64,000 nucleotides of DNA, taken from assembly GCA_963717215.1 (NCBI GenBank), contig CAVQVS010000004.1, positions 1 through 64,000 of the forward strand, in the 5' to 3' direction. Source of the DNA: Roseiarcus sp963717215. GTDB lineage: Bacteria; Pseudomonadota; Alphaproteobacteria; Rhizobiales; Beijerinckiaceae. The translations under genes were made by a program, and so were the position numbers. Below the pieces are notes generated by a model. That model had not been told where the DNA came from and searched no databases. It worked only from the letters and a program-made list of their open reading frames with translations. Of the stretch, positions 34,652-44,882 are shown one piece after another. Within the stretch, counting starts at the first letter, position 1; every line of letters begins with the position of its first letter.

Positions 34652-36363
34652 GGTGACGCGGTCAGGCCAGGACAGTTCCGCCGCGCCGCGTCGCGCTCAG
34701 CGCCCCTGGTTCGTTTTGCGGTCTTTCGACGGCTGGCGTCCGGGCGACCTCGGCGCCGACGTGGTCGCCGGCCTGACGCTGGCCGCGATCGCCATCCCCT
34801 CGCAGATGGCGACCGCTCGTCTTGCCAACCTCACGCCTCAGATCGGCTTGTTTGCACTTGTCGCCGCCGCGATCGGGTTCGCGCTTTTTGGCGACAGCCG
34901 GCGCCTTTCGGTCGGCGCCGATTCGACCATCGCGCCGATTTTCGCCGGCGCGCTTGCGGCGCTCACCGCGACGGGGCCAGAGCATTATCCTGCAGCCGCG
35001 GCGGCGCTCAGCCTGGCGGTCGGGCTCATTCTGATTTGCGCCGGCGCCTTCAGGTTCGGCTTCGTCGCTGACCTTCTGTCCATTCCGGTGACGACGGGCT
35101 TTCTCCTCGGCATCGCCGGCCATATTCTCATTCTGCAGGCGCCCGCGGTGCTCGGCCTCGAACCCAATCACGGTCCGCTTGTTCAAGAGGCCCTGTCCCT
35201 CATCGCGCGCGCTCCAACGGCCAATCTCTGGACGCTGGCGATTGGCCTCGGCGTGCTTGCGATCATGCTTGTGGGCGAAAGCGTCAGCCCGCGGTTTCCC
35301 GGGGCTCTTCATTGGCCTTTGCCTCGCTGGACTGGCGACGATCGCGCTCGGTCTCGAAGCCAAAGGCGTGGCGACGCTCGGGTCGATCACCGGCGGAGCG
35401 CCCCATTTCTCGCTGCCGGCGATTTCCTGGGACGACATTCACGTCGTCGCACCACTCGCCCTGCTCATTGCGCTCGTGGTGATGGTGCAGACGGCGGCGA
35501 CGACGCGGTCTTTTCCCAACAGTGCGGAAGGTCCGGACGTCAACCGGGATTTCATCGGCGTCGGCGCGGCCAATGCCTTCTGTGGCCTCATCGGCGCCTT
35601 TCCGGTGGATGCCAGCCCGCCTTCGACGGCGGTTGCCGCGGAGGCAGGCTGCAGGTCGCAGCTTGCGGCTTTGATTTCGGCTGCGGCGGCGGTCTCAGTT
35701 CTCCTGTTCGCCAGCGAAGCCCTCGCCCATTTGCCCTCCGCCGCGTTGGCGGGCGTCCTCCTCTTCGTCGCGATCCGTCTCGTGCGCGTCGGCATGATGG
35801 TCGACGTATGGAGGCGAAGCCGAGCCGAGTTTCTGCTGATCCTCGCGACCGCGCTCGCCATTGTGGCGCTCCCGATCGAGCAGGGCGTGGGCCTCGGCGT
35901 GCTCTTGTCGGTGCTGCATGGCGTCTGGACGACCACTCGCGCCCAGGCGATCGAACTTGAGCGCATTCCAGGCACGTCGGTCTGGTGGCCGCGCGAGAAC
36001 GATGTCCAAGGCGAGTTCGTTCCCGCCGTCCGGGTGATCGCGCTGCAGGCGCCGCTGTCGTTCCTCAACGCCTACAATTTTCGTCGCGCCATCGAGCGCT
36101 TCGCGTCCCAAGACCCGCCGCCAAGGCTGATCGTGATCGAGGCCAATGCGCTGGTCGAAATCGACTATACCGGCGCGACGGTGCTTGCGGAGCTGATCGG
36201 CCGGCTGCGCGGGCGCGGAGTCGACGTGGCGGTTGCGCGGCTGGAATCCGTTCGCGCGCAGAAGAGCCTCGCGCGGGTCGGATTGTTCACGCTGATCGGA
36301 CGCGACCATGTTTTCCGAAGCGTGCAGGAGGCGATTGACGCGCTGGGCCCACGCGTCGCCTGA
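34644..36363 (+). CDS. SulP-family anion transporter with STAS domain, one apparent frameshift
   Basis: An inner-membrane sulfate/bicarbonate-type anion carrier of about 572 residues if repaired. The first part has GDLGADVVAGLTLAAIAIPS, the SulP entry motif, and helices through LVGESVSPRFPGAL. Near 35305-35310 one extra base breaks the frame; the next frame continues IGLCLAGLATIALGLEAKGV to the end. GVGAANAFCGLIGAFPVDAS is the conserved central motif. The C-terminal STAS domain (RLIVIEANALVEIDYTGATV) is complete. GTG 34644 overlaps the regulator's stop. Since everything on both sides is well kept, sequencing error is as likely as mutation. Confidence 0.75.
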
Positions 36364-36369
36364 TCCAAC

Positions 36370-36386
36370 CGGTCGAACCGATTTTT
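36370..36386 (+). terminator. Short hairpin with T-run after SulP gene
   Basis: CGGT-CGA-ACCG followed by ATTTTT, 6 bp after the stop codon. The stem is only 4 bp, so it is a weak candidate. Confidence 0.4.
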
Positions 36387-36495
36387 GTCGCGGGTCGAAT
36401 GGCGCTATGCTGCGCCGAAGCCGCTTAACCGGCGTCGCGCCCCGGACGCCGACGCTGGCGCGGCTTGAGGATCTTCAAGTCGCGAGCGCGTTCCC

Positions 36496-37026
36496 ATGGC
36501 GGACATTCCGATCGGCGTCGTCACCATATCCGATCGCGCTTTCCGAGGCGTCTATGAGGATAAGGGCGGCCCGGGCATCGAGGCGGCGCTGAAGGAGCTC
36601 TTGGCGACGCCGTGGCGGCCCGAGCGCCGCATCGTGCCCGACGAGCGGCCCGCGATCGAAGCCGCGCTGATTGCGCTCGCCGACGACACGCGCTGTTCGC
36701 TCATTCTCACCACGGGCGGCACAGGACCCGCGGCGCGCGACGTGACGCCGGAGGCGACGGAGGCTGTCTGCGACCGAATGCTGCCCGGCTTCGGCGAACT
36801 CATGCGCCTGAAAAGTTTGGCCGAGGTCCCGACCGCCATTCTGTCACGCCAGGTCGCCGGCACGCGCGGCTCGAGCCTGATCATCAATCTCCCCGGCAAG
36901 CCCGCGGCGATCCGCACCTGTCTCGACGCGGTGTTCGCCGCCGTGCCCTATTGCATCGACCTTATCGGCGGCGCGCGCCTGGAGACGGACCCCCGGTTCT
37001 GCGCGGCCTTCCGGCCCAAGGCGTGA
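36496..37026 (+). CDS. mog: Molybdopterin adenylyltransferase
   Basis: A 176-residue MoCF-domain enzyme that adenylylates molybdopterin before molybdate insertion, a cytosolic step of molybdenum cofactor synthesis. Typical features: GVVTISDRAFRGVYEDKGGP at the N-terminus, the nucleotide/MPT loop LTTGGTGPAARDVTPEAT, and NLPGKPAAIRTCLDAVFAAV. The length and N-terminus match Mog rather than MoaB. It is a single gene between SulP and proA. Other cofactor genes are not in the window. Confidence 0.92.
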   Translation: MADIPIGVVTISDRAFRGVYEDKGGPGIEAALKELLATPWRPERRIVPDERPAIEAALIALADDTRCSLILTTGGTGPAARDVTPEATEAVCDRMLPGFGELMRLKSLAEVPTAILSRQVAGTRGSSLIINLPGKPAAIRTCLDAVFAAVPYCIDLIGGARLETDPRFCAAFRPKA

Positions 37027-37207
37027 AACGGACGCTATGGGTGTTTTTGCCCTCTTGCCGGGAGTCATTCATTCGCGAGGATCGGAGCCGATATCGCCCA
37101 GCTATCGGAACGTTACTTTTCTCCAGCGCCAGACTGCCATATTAGGGGAATGGTCTTTTCGCCCAAGGCTTATTAAGTCAGGAGCATAGCAGCTCCGTGG
37201 AAGCGTT

Positions 37208-38497
37208 ATGTCGGTCGTTCAGATTGTCGAGCCGGAAACTGAGGTTCGCGCTGCAATGCGCGAAATCGGGGCGAAGGCCCGCGTCGCCGCCCGGGTAGTC
37301 GCCAACGCGCCGGGGGAGAAGAAGAATCACGCGCTACTCGCCGGCGCACGCGTTTTGCGTGAACGCGTGGGCGAGATCCTGGCTGCCAACGCGCTTGACT
37401 GCGACGATGCCCGCGCGAAACACCTGAGCGCAGCCTTGATCGACCGGCTGACCCTCAATTCGACTCGGATCGAGGCGATCGCGCTCGGGCTTGAAGAGGT
37501 CGCGGCCTTGCCCGATCCGGTCGGGCGCGTGCTCGCGACCTATACCCGTCCCAACGGCCTCATTATCGAGCGCGTGTCGACGCCGCTTGGCGTCGTCGGC
37601 GTGATCTACGAGAGCCGGCCCAATGTGACCGCTGACGCTGGCGCGCTGTGTCTCAAGAGCGGCAATGCGGTGGTGCTCCGGGGCGGCTCGGATAGTTTTC
37701 GCTCGTCGGCCGAGATCCACGCCTGCCTGGTCGCGGGCTTGAAGGAGGCCGGTCTGCCGGAGGCGGCGATCACACGCGCGCCCTTCGCCGCCCGCGAGGT
37801 CGTGGGAGAGATGCTTGAGGGGCTCGACGGCGCGCTCGACGTCATCGTGCCGCGCGGAGGAAAGAGCCTTGTCGAGCGCGTTCAGCGTGAGGCGCGGGTG
37901 CCGGTGTTCGCCCATCTCGAAGGCATTGTGCATGTGTACGTCGATCGGTCGGTGGATTTCGACAAGGCGCTGAAGATCATCGTCAACGCCAAGATGCGAC
38001 GCGTTGGAGTCTGCGGCGCGGCCGAAACCCTGCTCGTGCATCGCGCCGTCGCGCCGTTCCTGCTCGGCAAGCTGATCGATGCGTTGATCAAGGCGGGCTG
38101 CGCCGTGCGCGGCGATGCGGCGACGCGCGAGGCCGATGCCCGGGTGACGGTGGCGAGCGAAGAGGACTGGCGCACGGAATATCTCGACGCGATCATCTCT
38201 GTGCGCGTCGTCGACAGTCTCGACGCGGCGATCGACCATATCGAGACCTACGGCTCCCACCACACCGATTGCATCGTGACCGAGGACAAGGTCGCAGCGG
38301 AGCGGTTCTTGAAGGAGGTCGATTCGGCGATCGTCCTGCACAACGCCTCGACCCAGTTCGCCGACGGGGGCGAGTTCGGATTCGGGGCCGAGATCGGCAT
38401 CGCCACCGGGCGCATGCACGCGCGCGGGCCGGTGGGGATCGAGCAGCTCTGCACCTTCAAGTACCGGGTGCGCGGCGACGGGCAGACGCGGCCTTAA
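37208..38497 (+). CDS. proA: Glutamate-5-semialdehyde dehydrogenase
   Basis: A 429-residue gamma-glutamyl phosphate reductase that reduces glutamyl-5-phosphate with NADPH, the second step of proline synthesis. Hallmarks include VSTPLGVVGVIYESRPNVTA, LKSGNAVVLRGGSDSFRSSA, the catalytic Cys in RRVGVCGAAETLLVHR, and the C-terminal YGSHHTDCIVTEDKVAAERF and GPVGIEQLCTFKYRVRG. GGAAG precedes ATG 37208. The partner proB is not in view. A GC hairpin follows the stop. Confidence 0.95.
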   Translation: MSVVQIVEPETEVRAAMREIGAKARVAARVVANAPGEKKNHALLAGARVLRERVGEILAANALDCDDARAKHLSAALIDRLTLNSTRIEAIALGLEEVAALPDPVGRVLATYTRPNGLIIERVSTPLGVVGVIYESRPNVTADAGALCLKSGNAVVLRGGSDSFRSSAEIHACLVAGLKEAGLPEAAITRAPFAAREVVGEMLEGLDGALDVIVPRGGKSLVERVQREARVPVFAHLEGIVHVYVDRSVDFDKALKIIVNAKMRRVGVCGAAETLLVHRAVAPFLLGKLIDALIKAGCAVRGDAATREADARVTVASEEDWRTEYLDAIISVRVVDSLDAAIDHIETYGSHHTDCIVTEDKVAAERFLKEVDSAIVLHNASTQFADGGEFGFGAEIGIATGRMHARGPVGIEQLCTFKYRVRGDGQTRP

Positions 38498-38510
38498 AGC
38501 CCGGGCGCAT

Positions 38511-38528
38511 CGGCCGCAAATGCGGCCG
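38511..38528 (+). terminator. GC hairpin after proA
   Basis: CGGCCGCA-AA-TGCGGCCG makes a perfect 8-bp stem with a 2-nt centre, 13 bp past the proA stop. No T-run follows. Confidence 0.5.
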
Positions 38529-38722
38529 GTCGGGGGCAGGTTCCCGGCAGCGGCGCTGCGGCGATCCCTTGTTTCGCACAAGTTTTTTCAGCGTCGGGGT
38601 TGATTGCGCGACTCCCCTATGGCCGCTAAGCCCTGCGTAGGCCTCGCGAAAAATGATTCGCTTGGGGCGAGACGATTGTGAGCGGCGCAAAGCGCGCCGT
38701 GCCGGACCGAAGGGTCAGTGCG

Positions 38723-41700
38723 ATGAAATTCGAGCGCTTGCGCCTCACCGGCTTCAAGAGCTTCTGCGACAGCGCCGAGTTCCAAGATCGAGCCGGGGTT
38801 GACCGGCGTCGTCGGGCCGAACGGCTGCGGCAAGTCGAATCTGGTCGAAGCGCTGCGCTGGGTGATGGGCGAGAGTTCTTTCAAGAACATGCGCGCCTCC
38901 GGCATGGAGGACGTAATCTTCTCGGGCTCTGGCCGCCGTCCTTCGCGCAACAACGCCGAGGTCGGGCTCACGCTCAGCAATTCCGATCGGCGCGCGCCTG
39001 CCGCCTTCAATGATTCCGAGACGATCGAGGTCACGCGACGCATCGAACGGGATAACGGTTCGACGTATCGGGTGAACGGCAAGGAGGTGCGCGCGCGGGA
39101 CGTGCAACTCCTGTTTGCCGATGCCTCTACCGGCGCGCGCTCGCCCTCCCTCGTGCGCCAGGGCCAGATCGGCGAGATCATTTCCGCCAAGCCGCAGGCG
39201 CGTCGTCTGATCCTCGAGGAGGCCGCGGGGGTCTCCGGCCTCCACTCGCGGCGGCACGAAGCCGAGCTTCGGCTGAAGGGCGCCGAGGACAATCTCATCC
39301 GCGTCGACGATGTGCTGAAGCAGATCGACGCCCAGGTCGACAGCCTCAAGAAGCAGGCGCGCCAGTCGAACCGTTACCGCGAACTCGCTGGCGCGATCCG
39401 CCGTCACGAGGCGCTGGCGCGCCTCATCGCCTGGCGCGAACATGAGGCGGCGTTCGCCGAGGCGCGCCGGCGGCTCGACGTCGACCTCCTCGAAGTCACT
39501 GAGCGCACGCGCGCGCAAGCCGAGGCCGCGCGCCTGCAGGCGCTCGCGGCCGCAGCCCTGCCGCCCTTGCGCGACGAGGAAGCGCGCCGCGGCGCGGCCC
39601 TGCATCGCATTGCGCTCGCCCGCGAGGCGCTCGAGGCGGAAGAGAAGCGCGCCAAGGAGCGCGAGGCGGAACTTGACCGTCGCCTGGCGCAATTCGCCGG
39701 CGATCTTCAGCGCGAGGAATCGCTGATCGCCGATGCCGCCGGCGTCATGGACCGCCTCGCGTCCGAGGAAGCGGCGCTTAAGGAGCAAGGAGCCCGCGCG
39801 GACGAGGACTCGGTTCAGGCGCGGGAAGCGGAGCAAGACGCCGAGCGGCGCCTCGCCAGCGCCGAGAGCACGCTTGCGGAAGCCCAGGCTGCCGCGTCGG
39901 ACCTCGCCGCGCGTCGCCGGGCGCTGGTCGTCACCCTCGAAGAGGAGGGGCGGCGCCTCACGCGCCTGGAAGTGGAATATTCCGGAATCGAGCGCGAGCG
40001 CGGCGCGCTCAGCGCGGCGGGCTTTGAGGAGACCGAACGCGCGGCGCGCGCTCAGGGCGTCGCCGAAGCTGCCGAGGCGCTTGCCGCCGCCGAGCGTGAA
40101 ACGCTGGCGGCCGAGGAGCGCCACGCAGCAGCTCGAGAGGCCGAGGCGCAACGCCGCGGGCCGTTGGCCGAAGCCGAACGCGCCGCGCAGAGGTTGGAGA
40201 CGGAGGCGCGCACGGTCGCGGGCCTTCTCGGCTCCGACACGAGCGGGCCCTGGCCCCGCGCGGTCGACGCAGTCAGCGTCGCGCGGGGCTACGAAGCAGC
40301 GCTTGGCGCGGCTCTGGGCGACGACCTCGACGCCTCGGTCGACGAGGCGGCGCCGGCGCACTGGTCGCTGATCGAGCCGGCCGATCAGGATCCCCTGCTG
40401 CCGGTTGGCGCCGATCCGCTCGCAGGCCGCGTATCCGCGCCGCCGGCGCTCGCCCGTCGCCTTGCCCAGGTCGGCGTGGTCGCTCGCTCTGAGGGCAAGC
40501 GGCTTGCCTATGCGCTCAAGCCCGGACAGCGGCTGGTCTCGCTCGAAGGCGACCTCTGGCGCTGGGACGGCTTCGTCTCCGCCGCCGAAGCGCCGACCGC
40601 GGCGGCTCGGCGCCTCGCGGAAAAGAATCGCTTAGGCGACCTCGAGCGCGAAGCCGAGGCGGCGCGTCAGATAGCGGCTGCGTTGAGCGTCGAAGCGGCG
40701 AGCGCGGCGGCGGCGACTCGTGAAGCTGCCGCGGCGGAATCGGAATGGCGCGGGCGGGTTCGCGCCGCCCGGATTGCCTCGGATTCCGTCCGTGACGCGC
40801 TGGCGCAATTCGAGCGCGCGCGCGCCCAAACGCTTTCGCGCCTGTCCGCGGTGGAAGAGGCCTTTTCGCGCGCCGGAGCGGCCCGCAATGAGGCGGCCGA
40901 ACGCAAGGCCGGCGCGGAGGCCGCGCTTGAGCAACTCGGTCCGGGCGACGACGTTGCACGGGGCCTGGAGCACGCGCGCGAAGTCGCGGCGCGCGATCGA
41001 ACGGCCTTCGCCGAGGCGCGCGCGACGGCTCAATCCATTGCCCGCGAGACTGCGGCGCGCGCCGCGCGGCGTAACGCAATCGTCGCCGAACGGTCGTCCT
41101 GGGACGAGCGGCTGACCCATGCGCAAAGCCGCATCGCGGAGCTTGGCGCGCGAAAGGCCGAAGCCGATCGGGAGCGGGCGGAGCTCGCCGACGCGCCGAC
41201 CGACTTTTCTCGGACGCGCCGCGCGCTTGCCGACGAGCATGGCCAGGCCGAAGTCCGCGCGCAAGGAGGCCGCCGACGCGCTCGCGTTGGCTGAAACCGC
41301 GCTCGCCGACGCCGACCGCGCCGCCCGCCAGGCGCTGGAAGCGATGAGCGCCGCGCGCGAGCAGCGCGCGGCCTCCGAACAGCGCCTGGAGGGCGCGACC
41401 GCGAGGGACGAAGAGCTTAGGCACGCGATCGCGAGCGAACTGGATTGTGAGCCGGCGGGCCTCGCCGCGCTTGCCGACCATAAAGCCGATAAGCCGCTGC
41501 CCGGCGGCGTCGAGGTCGACCGCAAGCTCGAGAATCTGCGCCAGGAGCGCGAACGGCTCGGCGCCGTCAACCTGCGCGCTGACGATGAACTCGTCGAGGT
41601 CCTTGCAAGCCGCGACAAACTTGTCGCCGAGTGCGACGATCTGACCGAAGCGATCAAGCGCCTGCGCGGCGCGATTGGCGCCCTCAATCAGGAAGGGCGC

Positions 41701-42183
41701 GAACGTCTCGTTGCAGCTTTCGACGTCGTCAACGGCCATTTCAAGGATCTGTTTTCGACCCTGTTCGAGGGCGGTCACGCCGAGCTGCAGCTGATCGAAT
41801 CCGACGACCCGCTTGAGGCGGGACTCGAGCTTCTCGCGCAGCCGCCGGGCAAGAAGCCGCAGACGCTGACCCTTCTCTCCGGTGGCGAGCAGGCGCTCAC
41901 CGCGCTTGCGCTCATCTTCGCCGTGTTCCTCACCAACCCGGCGCCGATCTGCGTGCTCGACGAGGTCGACGCGCCGCTCGACGACTATAATGTCGAGCGC
42001 TTCTGCGACCTGCTCGAGGCGATGCGCAAGCGCGCCGACACCCGCTTCGTCGCCATCACCCACAATCCGGTCACGATGTCGCGCATGGACCGCCTGTTCG
42101 GCGTCACCATGGCGGAGAGAGGCGTGAGCCAGCTCGTTTCGGTCGAGTTGGCTGAGGCGCAGGAGTTCGCCGAGGCGGGGTAG
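38723..42183 (+). CDS. smc: Chromosome partition protein SMC, two apparent frameshifts
   Basis: The condensin ATPase that organises and segregates the chromosome; about 1150 residues when repaired, the normal length. ATG 38723 (MKFERLRLTGFKSFCDSAEF) follows AAGGGT. An extra base near 38783 breaks the frame just before the Walker A segment PGLTGVVGPNGCGKSNLVEA. A second near 41255-41263 breaks the second coiled coil; it resumes at KEAADALALAETALADADRA. The C-terminal head has LTLLSGGEQALTALALIFAV (signature) and VLDEVDAPLDDYNVERF (Walker B). Coiled coils flank a hinge at about 500-650. SMC is close to essential and all functional motifs are perfect, so the breaks are most likely assembly errors. 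Confidence 0.88.
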
Positions 42184-42236
42184 GGCTGCTTTTGCCGACT
42201 GACGAGGAGCAGGCGTCCGCGCTGATGGGGCCTCGC

Positions 42237-42794
42237 ATGAAATACTGGCTCGACACCGAGTTCATCGCGAGGCCGTTCACCATCGATCTCATCAGCATCG
42301 GGCTCGTCGCCGAAAGCGGGCGGGAGTTTTACGCCGAGAGCAGCGAGACAGACTGGTCGAAGGCGAGCCCATGGACGCTCGAAAATGTGCGTCCGCAGCT
42401 CGACGGCAAGGGCATGAGCCGCGAATACATCGGCTACGCCGTGCGCAACTTCACCGATGGCGACGAGCATCCGGTGTTCTGGGGCTATTTCCCTTCCTAT
42501 GACTGGGTCGCGCTCGTCTGGCTTTTTGGCGGCCTCGAGGAGCTGCCGTTCCACTTTCCCCAGCTTTGCCTCGACATCAAGCAATGGGCGATCGAGCTTG
42601 GCGATCCCGAGCTGCCGCACCAGAAGGAAAGCCGTCACCACGCGCTCGCCGACGCCCGCTGGACGAAAGAGGCCTGGGCCTTCCTCGCAAGCCGCCATCC
42701 CGTTGGGGCCAATCGCCGCATCACCGAACGCAAGAACCCCGGCCAGGCCGGCGCTGGAGCGCGCCGCCTTGTCGGGAACGAAGACACGGCCTGA
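42237..42794 (+). CDS. DEDDh 3'-5' exoribonuclease (Rv2179c-like)
   Basis: A 185-residue nuclease of the Rv2179c-type exoribonuclease group. The catalytic acids are visible: Asp and Glu in YWLDTEFIARPF, Asp in GYFPSYDWVALVWLFGG, and the His and Asp in SRHHALADARWTKEAW. Such enzymes trim RNA 3' ends, perhaps poly(A)-like tails. ATG 42237 fits the family start; earlier in-frame starts add residues with no family match. It starts 53 bp after smc on the same strand and may share its transcript. The C-terminal 30 residues are a basic tail. Confidence 0.82.
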   Translation: MKYWLDTEFIARPFTIDLISIGLVAESGREFYAESSETDWSKASPWTLENVRPQLDGKGMSREYIGYAVRNFTDGDEHPVFWGYFPSYDWVALVWLFGGLEELPFHFPQLCLDIKQWAIELGDPELPHQKESRHHALADARWTKEAWAFLASRHPVGANRRITERKNPGQAGAGARRLVGNEDTA

Positions 42795-42916
42795 CGGCTG
42801 CCGCTGAGCCGCTCGGCAATGGGCGCCCGCAAAAACGCGCTCCGCCGCTTTGCCGTCTCTGAGCAAACCGATGACTTGAGGGAACGAATGCTTACGCCCC
42901 GAGTTCGGGATGTATC

Positions 42917-43117
42917 ATGCCAACAAATCCGCAGCCCGAGCAGCCCATCCCCGCCCCAAAGCCCGAGATCGTCCGTCCGCCGACGCCGGTGGAACAGCCA
43001 CAACCGGAGAAGGGACCCGACTTGCCCCAACCCGGGCCCGACGTTGTGATCCCCCCGGGCCCCGAAGTGATCACGCCGCCGCAGCCGCAGGAAATACCCT
43101 CGACGGATCCGGCTTAA
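42917..43117 (+). CDS. Proline-rich small protein
   Basis: A 66-residue protein made almost wholly of Pro, Glu, Gln and Asp (PTNPQPEQPIPAPKPEIVRP; QPGPDVVIPPGPEVITPPQP). Similar small Pro-rich proteins are common in alphaproteobacteria and have no assigned function. It is disordered, without signal peptide or helix. The stop is followed by a perfect hairpin shared with the converging DUF6496 gene. Confidence 0.6.
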   Translation: MPTNPQPEQPIPAPKPEIVRPPTPVEQPQPEKGPDLPQPGPDVVIPPGPEVITPPQPQEIPSTDPA

Positions 43118-43139
43118 GGTCGCTGCAGGTACGCGGGAG

Positions 43140-43173
43140 CTCGCCTTCGCCAGGTTCTCGCGGCGAAGGCGAG
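43140..43173. terminator. Perfect 12-bp hairpin between converging genes
   Basis: CTCGCCTTCGCC (43140-43151) pairs fully with GGCGAAGGCGAG (43162-43173) around a 10-nt loop. It lies between the ends of the Pro-rich and DUF6496 genes and could serve both. Confidence 0.7.
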
Positions 43174-43180
43174 GCGAGCG

Positions 43181-43459
43181 TTACTTGCCAGGCGATCGCC
43201 GGCGCGGGGTCTTGCCTTCGGCTTCATCCCTCGCCGTCTCGCCGCGCCGCTCCTTCGCCTTCGTATGGCGAAGATGCTCCGCGTTCTCAGTTGGCGTCTG
43301 CTGATTGGACTCGCCCGCTTCACTGAGAGCGATGGCGATCGCTTGCTTGCGATTTTTAACCTTATCTCCGCTCGTGCCCGAACGGAGTTCGCCATGCTTG
43401 AATTCGTGCATGACGCGTTCGACGGTTTCCTTTTGCGGCTCGGATTCGCGCGGCGTCAT
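43181..43459 (-). CDS. DUF6496 family protein
   Basis: A 92-residue protein with the DUF6496 core VERVMHEFKHGELRSGTSGD followed by KVKNRKQAIAIALSEAG, then a highly charged Lys/Arg/Glu tail (about 50-92) that looks disordered. The function is unknown; the basic tail suggests nucleic-acid contact, which is only a guess. It is upstream of, and divergent from, an ATP-dependent DNA ligase gene. Confidence 0.8.
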   Translation of the reverse strand: MTPRESEPQKETVERVMHEFKHGELRSGTSGDKVKNRKQAIAIALSEAGESNQQTPTENAEHLRHTKAKERRGETARDEAEGKTPRRRSPGK

Positions 43460-43605
43460 CTTTGTCTCCTCTGACGGGCCTCGGCCTTGTTAAACTCGGA
43501 TCCCGACAAAGCGGTTCCGTGGGCTTTAATCGGGGGGCGGAACCGAGTTGGTCTGCGCTCGTTGAGCGCCATACGCTGCGGGCTTGAGACACGGAGGTTC
43601 GCGGG

Positions 43606-44658
43606 ATGAGCGCGCAAAGGACGGGTGGCGGCAGGGCCGCTGATTTATCCGCGCCGCGCCCCGCGCCCATGGAGGCGAAATCCGCGGAATCGCTTCCCGA
43701 TGAACCGGGCAAATGGCAATTCGAGCCGAAATGGGACGGCTTTCGCTGCCTTGCATTCAAGGACCAGGGCGGGGTTGAGATCAGGGGAAAATCCGGGGCT
43801 TCGCTCGGCCGCTTTTTCCCCGAGGTGCTGGCGACGCTGGCGGACCTTCCCTTCAAGCAATTTGTCGTCGACGGCGAATTGGTGATCGAGCTGAACGGGC
43901 GCTTGACCTTCGACGCGTTGCAAGCCCGATTGCATCCCGCGGCCAGCCGGATCCGAAAGCTGTCGCAGGAAACGCCGGCGCGACTGATCCTTTTCGACAT
44001 GCTGGTCGGACCTGACGGCTCGTCATTGGAGGCTTTGCCGCTCATTCAGCGGCGAAGCTCGCTCGAAGCCTTCGGCGAGAAGGCCGCCATTGCGGGCAAG
44101 CTCATTGTCACGCCGTGCACGCGCGATCGTGCGCAGGCGACGGAATGGCTTGATGATTTCAGCCATGACGGGCGGGACGGGGTGGTCGCCAAGCGCCTCG
44201 ACGGAAAATATCTCAGTGGCGAGCGCGCGATGATCAAGGTCAAGCGCTTACGGACCGCCGATTGCGTGGTGGGCGGCTTTCGATACTTGAGCGGCGGCGA
44301 CGAGGTGGGATCCTTGCTGCTCGGTCTCTACAACGCGGAAGGCCTCCTGGATCACGTCGGCTTCACCTCGACAATCGCCAATGACGAGCGGGAGGCGCTG
44401 ACCCGAAAGCTTCGCGCGTTGCAGGGGGGGCCCGGTTTCACCGGCAAGGCGCCCGGCGGGCCCAGCCGCTGGAGCACGGAACGCAGCGGCGAATGGGAGC
44501 CGCTCAAGCCTGAGCTGGTGGTCGAGGTCCGGTACGACCACGTCACGAGCGACCGGTTCCGCCACGGGACCAAGCTCATGCGCTTCAGGCCCGACAAGGC
44601 GCCGGAGAGTTGCGGAATCGATCAGATCGTCTCGCCGCCCCGCGAGACCCCGGACTAG
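43606..44658 (+). CDS. ATP-dependent DNA ligase (LigC-like)
   Basis: A 350-residue ligase that seals nicks using ATP, extra to the NAD-dependent LigA. Adenylation motif I is EPKWDGFR with the nucleophilic Lys42. Motif III is in RLILFDMLVG, motif IV in DGVVAKRLDGKYL and motif V in AMIKVKRLRTADCVV. An OB-fold domain follows (GSLLLGLYNAEGLLDHVGFT), ending with a motif VI-like RHGTKLMRFRPDK. It lacks the polymerase and phosphoesterase domains of LigD, and no ku gene is nearby. It could act in base-excision or stationary-phase repair. Confidence 0.88.
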   Translation: MSAQRTGGGRAADLSAPRPAPMEAKSAESLPDEPGKWQFEPKWDGFRCLAFKDQGGVEIRGKSGASLGRFFPEVLATLADLPFKQFVVDGELVIELNGRLTFDALQARLHPAASRIRKLSQETPARLILFDMLVGPDGSSLEALPLIQRRSSLEAFGEKAAIAGKLIVTPCTRDRAQATEWLDDFSHDGRDGVVAKRLDGKYLSGERAMIKVKRLRTADCVVGGFRYLSGGDEVGSLLLGLYNAEGLLDHVGFTSTIANDEREALTRKLRALQGGPGFTGKAPGGPSRWSTERSGEWEPLKPELVVEVRYDHVTSDRFRHGTKLMRFRPDKAPESCGIDQIVSPPRETPD

Positions 44659-44777
44659 CCGGGAACACTTCTCTGGTGCGCGTGTTGATCAGATGGTCGG
44701 GGGTCCGTCCACCAAACCTGGGTGGGACCGTTCATAAGAGACGGGAGCATCAATTGGCGGAAACAGGACGCTCATCG

Positions 44778-44813
44778 CCGTTGTGTCTCGATAAACCGTT
44801 GTGTCTCGATAAA
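44778..44813. repeat. 18-bp exact tandem duplication
   Basis: CCGTTGTGTCTCGATAAA occurs twice back to back (44778-44795 and 44796-44813), about 70 bp upstream of the CheB-CheR kinase gene. It may alter promoter spacing. Confidence 0.9.
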
Positions 44814-44882
44814 TGAGTATCGGCGGACAGCCGAAGGGCGGTAAATCGACGCCGGTCCCTTGAAGACAATGGCGGATCGTAG

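Noticed and set aside
38754..42063. Long minus-strand open frames opposite smc
   Set aside because: Low-complexity Arg/Ala-rich translation, a by-product of high GC at third positions in smc.
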